Shown here: positions 29,979 to 38,533 of the stretch, in pieces | Position numbering within the stretch: the stretch's first letter is position 1 | How the letters are laid out: the number at the start of each line of letters is the position of its first letter | Source: Paludibacter sp. | GTDB lineage: Bacteria; Bacteroidota; Bacteroidia; Bacteroidales; Paludibacteraceae | Direction of reading: 5' to 3' | Assembly (NCBI GenBank): GCA_017882285.1 | Contig: JADGPS010000002.1 | Span: 1-64,000 of the forward strand | DNA length: 64,000 nt | Translations under genes and position numbers: made by a program | The notes under the pieces: model-generated | Told to the model about the DNA's origin: nothing | The model's database searches: none | Seen by the model: the letters and a program-made list of their open reading frames with translations, nothing else

Positions 29979-32900
29979 TTAAAAATTAACTGATAAGCCT
30001 GCGGTAAATGTACTGGGAATAGGATAAGTACTGCCATTGTCGACACTTCCATTTAGAATATCCCCTCCAATTTCGGGAGTATAGCCGCTATTACTTTTGA
30101 AAGTAAATAAGTTTTGAGCATTTGCAAATACACGAAGTTTACCTACACCTATATATTTTAAGGTATTTGCTGGTAAATTATATCCTATCTGAATGGAACG
30201 AATTCGCAAATAAGCGCCACTTTCGAGCAAGTTTGTAGAGGGCAAAATGTTTTGACCTCGGGAAGTATCTAATAACGGTTCAAAATTGGAAGTGCCTTCG
30301 CCATGCCAACGATTCAGTGACGTAGAATAGAAATTAAATTGAGAATAGGTTGGCAGTTTTTTCACGTTAATAATCTGATTACCATATACTCCATTAAAAT
30401 CAATACTTAAGTCAAAATTTTCATAGCCTGTGTTCACACTGAATCCGTAGGTAAAAGTCGGAATAATTGTTCCAATAAAAGTACGATCCTTATCCGAGAT
30501 TTTACCGTCACCATTTACATCTTTATACCTGATATCACCCGGTTTCGAAGTCCATGGAGCAGGATAATAATTGTTTATCTCCGTTTGATTCTGGAAAATT
30601 CCATCCTGAACATACCCATAAATGGCTCCCACGGGATGACCCACTGAAGTTAGATGGTAATTATCCGAAATAATATCCGAATTATCATTTCCCAAAGCAA
30701 GTACTTCGTTTTGAAGTGTTGCTCCGTTTACACTGACTCCGTATGTAAATTTTTCAATCTTATCACGCCAAGAAAGAATAAATTCCACACCACTATTTCT
30801 AACCGATCCGGCATTAGTAACTTTTAATGTGTTACCGTTCGATGCCGGTGGAATTACATGTGCCAACAGATCCGAAGTTGTTTTGGTAAAATATCCTAAA
30901 TCCAATGATAGGCGATTGTCAAAGAGTTGACTTTCAAATCCGGCATCCAATCCTGTTACCACTTCCCAATGTAAATTTTCATCTACCAGATAATCATAAG
31001 TAGGTAAATAATAGGTAGTTCCATTGACCATTACTTGTTGACCTTTCGGATAAATTCTTGGATAATTCAAGAAACTTCCTATTTTATCATTACCAAGCAT
31101 ACCCCACGAGCTCTTTATTTTCATATAATTAAGCACATCTTTCATTCCGCTCATAAAATCTTCATCGGTAATCACCCAACCCAACCCAATGGAAGGGAAA
31201 TAGCCCCAACGATGCTTGGGTGAAAATTTAGAAGAACCATCTGCACGAAATGTAACCGATGCCAAATATTTATCAGCATACGAGTAATTAAGCCTGCCCA
31301 AATATGAAATAAATGCCTCAGCATCATACGAATCTGAATTGCCGGCAAAATTCGCGTTTCCCTGACTTAACATTTGGAGATCTGTTGGAATAATATGGGG
31401 ATGAATATCACTTTCTAAAGAATCGGCAGTGGCACTGAATCCCAGGCTTTCCTGAATTCGGGCAGTATAACCTACCATCGCATTAATTTTGTGTGATCCA
31501 ATTTTCTTGTTGTAATTTAAAATTAAATCTGCCTGATATTTACTATATTCAGTCTCACTGCGACTAAATTTATTAAAATCATTTTTGTAAGATGAAATTG
31601 ATGTGGCATTATTAATATTGTATTGTGGAGTAAATACACTGCCGAGATTAATGCCAATATCTCCGTACCCTGTTGCTTTGAAAGTGAAATCTTTCAGAAA
31701 TGAAATTTCGGCATATATATTTCCAACGGCACGATAGCCATAATTATTGGTGTTTCCTTTGTTTATTTCCATTACTGCTACCGGATTTGGCACGTCTTTC
31801 TGAATTCCGGGATTAGGTGTGTAATACGACGCTATATTATTCGGATTGTGATCTTCGATCGGAGAATAAGGCGAATAAGTCGGTAATGCCTGCACTGTAT
31901 TTATTACACTTGCAGCCGCAGGGCTTGAATTCCAACGACTCAGGTTTACATTTCCACCCAGCTTCAACGCTTTTGAAACAATGTAATCGCCTGCCAAACG
32001 TCCATTAAAACGTTGATAATCATTATATTTTACAACTCCATCTTGTTTGAAATAGCCAATTGAGAAAACAGTACTTGCCTTATCATTAGAATTGCTGACC
32101 GTAATGCCATGATTCATAATCATTGCCGGACGGAATATATATGATTGCCAATTAGTTCCACCACCCAATAAATCGGGAACCCATTCAGCTGCTGCAGGAT
32201 TAGCATTTTTAAGTTGTTCGTTGTATAACATGGTAAAATCAGATGCATTTGTGAGTTTTACTCTGTCGGCATCAAGTAACACCTGTGAACCCGCGTAACC
32301 ATCGTAACTAACACTCAATTTGCCTTTATCAGCACGTTTGGTGGTAATAATAATAACCCCATTTGCACCCTGAACACCAAATATTGCCAGCGAAGATGGA
32401 TCTTTTAATACTTCTATCGAAGTAATGTCATTTGGATTGACAAAGTCAATATTGTCGATAAACATTCCATCTACCACATACAATGGATTAGTTCCGGAAA
32501 GTACAGTGGCAACACCACGGAGATGTACTGTAGGGCTGGCACCGGCTTCACCACTGTTGGTCACCATTAATCCGGGAACTTTCCCCTGTAATCCTTTCAC
32601 CGGATTATAATCAGGCGAATTTTTCAGGCTTTCGCCACTAATTGAAACAATAGAACCGGTCAGGTCGCGTTTGCGAGCCGTACCATAACCTACCACAACG
32701 ACCTCTTCCAGTGATTCAGTGTTCGAAATCAGTTGAATCCGTAATTTGTTAGCATTTTGTATAACTAATGCCTGAGAAGAATAGCCTACATACGAAATTG
32801 CTAAAGTAGATCCTAATGGAGCAGAAATGGAAAATACACCGTCTATATTGGTGATTGTTCCTTTTTGAGTACCTTTTTGCATAACTGTTGCTCCAATCAG

Positions 32901-33014
32901 TGGCTCATTTGTTTTTTTATCAACAATTACACCTTCGATATTAATATTTTGTGCAAAAAGCGAAGTTGCGAAACTGAGTGCAACCACTAAAAGTAAAGTA
33001 ATTTTTTTTCTCAT
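29979..33014 (-). CDS. SusC/RagA family TonB-linked outer-membrane protein
   Basis: Carboxypeptidase-like N-domain, TonB box region EEVVVVGYGTARKRDLTGSI, plug VDGMFIDNIDFVNPNDITSIEVLKDPSSLAIFGVQGANGVIIITTK. Confidence 0.97.
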   Translation of the reverse strand: MRKKITLLLVVALSFATSLFAQNINIEGVIVDKKTNEPLIGATVMQKGTQKGTITNIDGVFSISAPLGSTLAISYVGYSSQALVIQNANKLRIQLISNTESLEEVVVVGYGTARKRDLTGSIVSISGESLKNSPDYNPVKGLQGKVPGLMVTNSGEAGASPTVHLRGVATVLSGTNPLYVVDGMFIDNIDFVNPNDITSIEVLKDPSSLAIFGVQGANGVIIITTKRADKGKLSVSYDGYAGSQVLLDADRVKLTNASDFTMLYNEQLKNANPAAAEWVPDLLGGGTNWQSYIFRPAMIMNHGITVSNSNDKASTVFSIGYFKQDGVVKYNDYQRFNGRLAGDYIVSKALKLGGNVNLSRWNSSPAAASVINTVQALPTYSPYSPIEDHNPNNIASYYTPNPGIQKDVPNPVAVMEINKGNTNNYGYRAVGNIYAEISFLKDFTFKATGYGDIGINLGSVFTPQYNINNATSISSYKNDFNKFSRSETEYSKYQADLILNYNKKIGSHKINAMVGYTARIQESLGFSATADSLESDIHPHIIPTDLQMLSQGNANFAGNSDSYDAEAFISYLGRLNYSYADKYLASVTFRADGSSKFSPKHRWGYFPSIGLGWVITDEDFMSGMKDVLNYMKIKSSWGMLGNDKIGSFLNYPRIYPKGQQVMVNGTTYYLPTYDYLVDENLHWEVVTGLDAGFESQLFDNRLSLDLGYFTKTTSDLLAHVIPPASNGNTLKVTNAGSVRNSGVEFILSWRDKIEKFTYGVSVNGATLQNEVLALGNDNSDIISDNYHLTSVGHPVGAIYGYVQDGIFQNQTEINNYYPAPWTSKPGDIRYKDVNGDGKISDKDRTFIGTIIPTFTYGFSVNTGYENFDLSIDFNGVYGNQIINVKKLPTYSQFNFYSTSLNRWHGEGTSNFEPLLDTSRGQNILPSTNLLESGAYLRIRSIQIGYNLPANTLKYIGVGKLRVFANAQNLFTFKSNSGYTPEIGGDILNGSVDNGSTYPIPSTFTAGLSVNF

Positions 33015-33059
33015 GATATATTAGTATAAAGTTCTTAAAGCTCAAAGTTTATAAATTTT

Positions 33060-34652
33060 TTACGACTTATTGTCCACTGTTTTAAATCCCAGCTTTTGTA
33101 ACCCTTTGTGAATCTCCGGATTGCTCATAAATAATTTCCAAAGCAAACCGCTACGGTAATTTTCAATCATAACGGCTATTGGTCCCTGATCTATTGCCAG
33201 ATAACTATGAACAACCTGTTGTCCATCAACCAATCCGGCATTAAAAGCATCGTAAAAACCGTATTTTCCAAATAAAATGTTTCCTTTATTGTAGTAAAAG
33301 TGTCGAAGAGCATCCAACGATGCTTTAGGTGTATAAACTATTGATGACAAAGCTGCGGTTGGTGAAATTGTTCCATTTTCATCGTTTGTCCCCAAATCGT
33401 GCGAAGTATAACTATTTATGGGATCATCTGATGAGGTGAAACCCCAGCAATTTGCTCCATATTCAATGTGTTTTTTAGGATTATCAGTTGCATAAGCCAC
33501 CTGTATTAAAGCATGTGCTTTGTTTCGTTCGAAATAGTTCGTGTGTTTGTCCGACAAACCATTCGGATTCAATCCTAAAAAAGAATAATGTGTAAAAAAC
33601 AGAGGACCGCCGTACTCCATTCCCAAATCAAGCTTAATTCCGTAATAACTTTTTCCATTCAAATAGTAGCTTGAGTGTTTATAACAATTCTCATACACAG
33701 AACGTTCAATCGGATAGGTTGGTGATGAGGCTGCCAGAATATATGTTATCATGGTTTCATCAAAACCTGTAATGCGATGGTTCATTTTGAACCCGTAATT
33801 TTTCGACCAATGCCAGTAAAGTGCATCGGTACTTCCTTGTGTGTACCAGCTCCATTCAACAGTTTCCCAAAGTTGTGTAATGCGGTTCACCAATACTTGT
33901 TCTGTTGCGTTTCCATTTCGGAAGTATTCGCGGGCAGTCAATAAACCTTCTGTCATAAAAGCAGTTTCCACCAAATCACCGCCATCGTCAAATTGGCTGA
34001 AACTGAATACTTTTCCGGTTCCGGCATCATACCAATGCGCCCATGCACCATGAAAACGTTCGGCTTTTTCTAGGAAACTTACTATTTTTTCAATGGTTTT
34101 GAAAGCATCATTTCTGCTGAAATAATTCCGTTCGGCACCAGCAATCAAAGCCATAATACCAAATCCGGTTCCGCCGGTGGTAATAATATCGCCATTCACA
34201 TCGTTGCTGCGTTCACGCGCCAAACCGGTTTGCGGTTGAGCAAAATCATAGAAATAACGGGTGGTATAGCGTTGAGTCATATCCAGTAAATCATCATCAG
34301 TGGCGGGACGAACGGCGACTGAAACTTCAAACTTTAAGGCGTCTTTACTATTGACAGATAAACCTTTTGGCAAAATACGATAAACGATGGTTTGTTCTTT
34401 TTGAACCTGTTTTTCAAAGAAATCCAGATACTGGTTTGAATTTGATTCGCCGGTTTTTACAAAATCTTTCCCGCCATTTTCGGAACGATAAATTTCATAT
34501 ACAAACCCAACGCGGTTTTCCCATGTCAATTCTGCATGAGCTGAATAACCAACACCTTTCAATTTTTTTGGCACGATATAATTCAACTTTTCAGCAACGC
34601 AACAGCCAAAAGTCAGAATTAAAACGAATAATACGATTATTTTTTTTAACAT
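33060..34652 (-). CDS. GH144/glucoamylase-like (pfam10091-type) lipoprotein
   Basis: TRYFYDFAQPQTGLARERS, GGTGFGIMALIAGAERNYFSR, HGAWAHWYD, DQGPIAVMIENYRSGLLWKLFM; lipobox. Confidence 0.87.
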   Translation of the reverse strand: MLKKIIVLFVLILTFGCCVAEKLNYIVPKKLKGVGYSAHAELTWENRVGFVYEIYRSENGGKDFVKTGESNSNQYLDFFEKQVQKEQTIVYRILPKGLSVNSKDALKFEVSVAVRPATDDDLLDMTQRYTTRYFYDFAQPQTGLARERSNDVNGDIITTGGTGFGIMALIAGAERNYFSRNDAFKTIEKIVSFLEKAERFHGAWAHWYDAGTGKVFSFSQFDDGGDLVETAFMTEGLLTAREYFRNGNATEQVLVNRITQLWETVEWSWYTQGSTDALYWHWSKNYGFKMNHRITGFDETMITYILAASSPTYPIERSVYENCYKHSSYYLNGKSYYGIKLDLGMEYGGPLFFTHYSFLGLNPNGLSDKHTNYFERNKAHALIQVAYATDNPKKHIEYGANCWGFTSSDDPINSYTSHDLGTNDENGTISPTAALSSIVYTPKASLDALRHFYYNKGNILFGKYGFYDAFNAGLVDGQQVVHSYLAIDQGPIAVMIENYRSGLLWKLFMSNPEIHKGLQKLGFKTVDNKS

Positions 34653-34670
34653 TTTTGGTTGTTTATCGAT

Positions 34671-34705
34671 ATTATCGATTCTTGATTTTAAATTTCAGAT
34701 TGGCA
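34671..34705. repeat. Heptad array ATTATCG ATTCTTG ATTTTAA ATTTCAG ATTGGCA
   Basis: Five heptads each starting ATT; between the GH3 and GH144 genes. Confidence 0.65.
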
Positions 34706-34722
34706 AACTTGTAACTATATTA

Positions 34723-36945
34723 TTATTTCAATTTAAATTCCGTTTCCTTCACTTCTCTCGAATTACCACCAATAAACAATTTGTAATCACCAGGTTCGGT
34801 TCCATAACTCATATCCAAGCGATGAAACGCCAGCATTCCCGGTGTAATAATGAATGTTACAACTTTACTTTCGCCCACTTTCAAAGCAATTTTTTCAAAA
34901 CCTTTCAATTCTTTTACCGGACGTGTGACGCTTCCCACCAAATCACGAACATAACATTGAACAACTTCTTCGCCATCTTTGTCTCCGGTATTTGTTACAT
35001 TTACCGAAGCTTTTAATTCCCCTTTTTCAGTCAGTTCGGTGGTCGAAAGTTTGATATCAGAATATGCAAAGGTGGTGTAACTCAATCCAAAACCGAACGG
35101 AAACAATGGATCATTCGGACAATCAATGTATCTCGATTTATATTTCGGATTAGGTAAATAAAGAGGTCGACCGGTATTTTTTTCATAATAGAAAATCGGC
35201 ACTTGTCCCAGATTACGTGGGAAAGTCATGGTCAGTTTTCCTGCCGGATTGTATTCGCCAAAAAGAACATGGGTAATGGCTTTTCCACCCATTGTTCCCG
35301 GAAACCAGGTTTCGAGCATTGCATCAGCCAGTTCGCTTTCTTTCGATAAATCTAACGGACGACCGTTCATCAAGACCACCACTATCGGTTTGTTTAATGT
35401 TTTTAGTTTTTCAAGTAATTCTGTTTGAACACCGGGAATGCTTATGCTGGTTCGGCTTGTTGCTTCACCACTTAAATCCCAGCTTTCGCCAATTACCATT
35501 ACAATTTTTGAAGCACGTTGCGCGGCAAGCATTGCAGCTGAAAATCCACTCCGGTCTGTACCGGAAGTTTTACAGCCTTTGGCATAGATTACATTTGCTT
35601 CGCCGTTATATATTTTCAGTTCATCCAATGTTGATTTCATAAAATTCCAATCACCTGCGGCTTTCCACGAACCAAGCAAATCGCGAGTTGAAGCTGCAAG
35701 TTGGCCTATAACCGCTATTTTTTCTCCTTTTTGCAATGGCAACGTATTGTTGTCGTTTTTCAATAAAACCATCGATTTTTTGGCTACATCAAAAGCTGCT
35801 TCCAAATGTGCTGGTGAATAAATTTCTCGTTTTTCCCTTGCCTCGTTACAATACCGGTAAGGATCGTCAAACAAACCGAGCATAAATTTCACTTTCAAAA
35901 TCCGGCGGACGGCATCATCAATCATTTTTCCCGGAATTAATCCTTCTTCTACTTGTTTTTTCAGGTATTTGAAATATACTTCGCCCTGCATATCCATATC
36001 CACACCGGCTTTTACTGCCAACAAACCGGCATCGGCTTCGGTGGAAGCAACGCCGTGATTTACCATTTCATTAATGGACGTATAATCGGTTACAACAAAT
36101 CCTTTGAATCCAAGTTTTGTACGTAAAATATCGGTAAGTAAATATTTACTTCCGCTGGCTGGAACGCCATCCAATTCATTAAATGACGACATAACACTCA
36201 TTGCTCCGGCATCAATGGCAGCTTTGTAAGGTGGAAGATACATGTCGAGAAAAACACGTTCCGACATATCCACCGTATTGTAATCGCGACCGGCAAGGGG
36301 TGCTCCGTAGGCAGCAAAGTGTTTTACACAAGCTAAAATGGTAAGTGTGTCGGATAAGTCATCGCCCTGAAATCCATGAACGCGAGCAGCAGCAATTTTA
36401 GAACCCCAAAACGGATCTTCACCTGCTCCTTCAGAAACTCTTCCCCAACGTGGTTCAACTGAAATATCGCACATCGGAGCAAAAGTCCAGTTAATGCCGG
36501 AAGCAGCCGCTTCTGTGGCAGACACACGAGCCGATTTTTCAATGGCAGCCAGATCCCACGAGGTCGATTCTCCCAACGAAATGGGGAAAATAGTTTTGTG
36601 CCCGTGAATAACATCGTAACCAAACAAAAGCGGAATATGTAACCTTGATTCTTCGACAGCAATTTTTTGGAGTTTGCGAGTGTAAGCTGCCGTGTGTGCA
36701 TTAAATATATTTCCACAATTTCCTTTTCGGATATCGTCTATATATCCTTTTTTGAGGGAAGGACCGGTAACATCCCAGTCGCTTGAGTACAAAACCATTT
36801 GACCGATTTTTTCATCCAGAGTCATTAACTTCATTACTGAATCGACTTTCTGTTCGATTTTCGATTCCTTATCCGATTTCCCTGACGAGGCACATGCGGT
36901 CAAGAGGGATGCCGCAATGAGTGCAAAGACAATATTTTTTTTCAT
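34723..36945 (-). CDS. GH3 beta-glucosidase lipoprotein
   Basis: TFAPMCDISVEPRWGRVSEGAGEDP, GFVVTDYTSI, C-terminal Fn3-like domain; LLTAC lipobox. Confidence 0.93.
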   Translation of the reverse strand: MKKNIVFALIAASLLTACASSGKSDKESKIEQKVDSVMKLMTLDEKIGQMVLYSSDWDVTGPSLKKGYIDDIRKGNCGNIFNAHTAAYTRKLQKIAVEESRLHIPLLFGYDVIHGHKTIFPISLGESTSWDLAAIEKSARVSATEAAASGINWTFAPMCDISVEPRWGRVSEGAGEDPFWGSKIAAARVHGFQGDDLSDTLTILACVKHFAAYGAPLAGRDYNTVDMSERVFLDMYLPPYKAAIDAGAMSVMSSFNELDGVPASGSKYLLTDILRTKLGFKGFVVTDYTSINEMVNHGVASTEADAGLLAVKAGVDMDMQGEVYFKYLKKQVEEGLIPGKMIDDAVRRILKVKFMLGLFDDPYRYCNEAREKREIYSPAHLEAAFDVAKKSMVLLKNDNNTLPLQKGEKIAVIGQLAASTRDLLGSWKAAGDWNFMKSTLDELKIYNGEANVIYAKGCKTSGTDRSGFSAAMLAAQRASKIVMVIGESWDLSGEATSRTSISIPGVQTELLEKLKTLNKPIVVVLMNGRPLDLSKESELADAMLETWFPGTMGGKAITHVLFGEYNPAGKLTMTFPRNLGQVPIFYYEKNTGRPLYLPNPKYKSRYIDCPNDPLFPFGFGLSYTTFAYSDIKLSTTELTEKGELKASVNVTNTGDKDGEEVVQCYVRDLVGSVTRPVKELKGFEKIALKVGESKVVTFIITPGMLAFHRLDMSYGTEPGDYKLFIGGNSREVKETEFKLK

Positions 36946-37036
36946 AACAATATGATTTTTTTATATCCTTGAGAAAAGGCAACACTTCAAAGTAACGGAG
37001 ATATTTTACTTAAAACAATTTTCTTGACCCAATTAG

Positions 37037-37105
37037 AACCCTACATGAAAAAAATGTCAAAAAAAGAAACCCTATTATAACCCTACAAAGGATTAAAATA
37101 GGGTT
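37037..37105. promoter_or_regulatory. Cluster of AACCCTAY motifs (3 direct, 1 inverted) upstream of the PUL
   Basis: aaccctac 37037, aaccctat 37068, aaccctac 37079, inverted atagggtt 37098. Confidence 0.55.
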
Positions 37106-37211
37106 TTAATATATTGATTAATAGTTTGTTGTTAGTTTACCGGTTTTTAGAAAAAATTACTTGAATTCTATCAAAAAGATGGAAAATGAATGATTGAAGA
37201 GCTAATAAACA

Positions 37212-37243
37212 ACATTTTCAATTGCGGACGCAATTGAAAATGT
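37212..37243. repeat. Perfect 15-bp hairpin with 2-nt loop
   Basis: acattttcaattgcg-ga-cgcaattgaaaatgt. Confidence 0.85.
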
Positions 37244-37288
37244 GCGATAAAACTTAGGTCATTGTACTAAAATCCGCTTTGAGAGCTG

Positions 37289-38158
37289 CTATTCGTCTTT
37301 TTGTTTACGTTCCAAAGGCACTATTCCTCCAGCCATTTCTCCAATAATGTTTACCAATTCGGTTCCTGCTGGAACCACTATTTTGGCATTTTTAGAGAGC
37401 GATACTTCAACGGCTTCCAATTTCCGTAATAATTGAGCATTTCCGATAAAATATTTATTTGCGGCATCATTTACCAATCGAATGGCTTCAGCATCACCTT
37501 CGGCATGTAAAATCTTTGATTGTTTATATCCTTCAGCTTCTTTAATTTTAGCCCTTTTTACTCCATCTGCAACCGTTTCGGCAGCAGTGGCTGAATCAAT
37601 AGCTGCAATTTTTTCGTTTTCGGCTTTTACCACTTTATTCATGGTTTCCTGAACGTCTTTCGGCGGATCAATTTCTTTCAGTTCAGTCCGTACGATTTCG
37701 ATGCCCCAACTTTGGGTTTCAAGATGCAAGGTATTATAAAGTTCGGCGTTGATTTTTCCACGTTCACTGTTGGCAGATTTAAGCGTAAGTGTGCCGATAA
37801 TGTTACGAAGCGTTGTGCGCGCCAGATTCACAATCTGCCATTTGTAATTGTTGACGTTGTAGATGGCTCCTTTAACGCTATCTTCTTCGCTTTTCACCCG
37901 GAAATAAACCTGAGCATCCACGCTTGCATTCAGATTATCGTTCGTAATTATTTCCTGTGGATCGGCATTCACCATTTGTTCGGTTACATTTACAATGTAA
38001 ATTTTATCAATCACAGGAATAATCCAATGAAAGCCGGGATTTGCAAATTTGTTGTACTTCCCAAGTCTCTCAATTAAGCCTCGTTCTGTAGGTCGTACAA
38101 TTTTAATTCCAATAAAAAACACGAGGACGACAAAAATTGCTACATACAAATAGATCAT
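37289..38158 (-). CDS. SPFH/band 7 domain protein (stomatin/paraslipin-like)
   Basis: VRPTERGLIERLGKYNKFANPGFHWIIPVIDKIYIVNVTEQMV; coiled-coil C-terminus. Confidence 0.9.
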   Translation of the reverse strand: MIYLYVAIFVVLVFFIGIKIVRPTERGLIERLGKYNKFANPGFHWIIPVIDKIYIVNVTEQMVNADPQEIITNDNLNASVDAQVYFRVKSEEDSVKGAIYNVNNYKWQIVNLARTTLRNIIGTLTLKSANSERGKINAELYNTLHLETQSWGIEIVRTELKEIDPPKDVQETMNKVVKAENEKIAAIDSATAAETVADGVKRAKIKEAEGYKQSKILHAEGDAEAIRLVNDAANKYFIGNAQLLRKLEAVEVSLSKNAKIVVPAGTELVNIIGEMAGGIVPLERKQKDE

Positions 38159-38533
38159 TTTAATTCCCTTTCTTTTGTTTAATGAATAATTATTTTAACT
38201 GTTTGGTTAAGAAAATAAATATGTGTAAAGTTACAGTAAATATTAATCTATTGTACAAAAATTTGAATTTAATTTTATACGAAACATACGCTATATACTT
38301 TGATTTGAACATAAATGACTAATCCGTGCCAGTAGGGGAGAAGATATAAGCTGGAATTATTTAATTTCAGGTGAAGTCGATTTCTAATTTCAATTGCGTA
38401 TTAGTTAGAATTAAAAAAATCAACTACTTTTACCATAGTTATTTCGCTATGAAATTTACTTAATAAATCATATTCTCTGACATTTTAGTCAGGTTGTTGT
38501 TCTGAGCAGCTAATCCTTAATATATTTTTCGTT

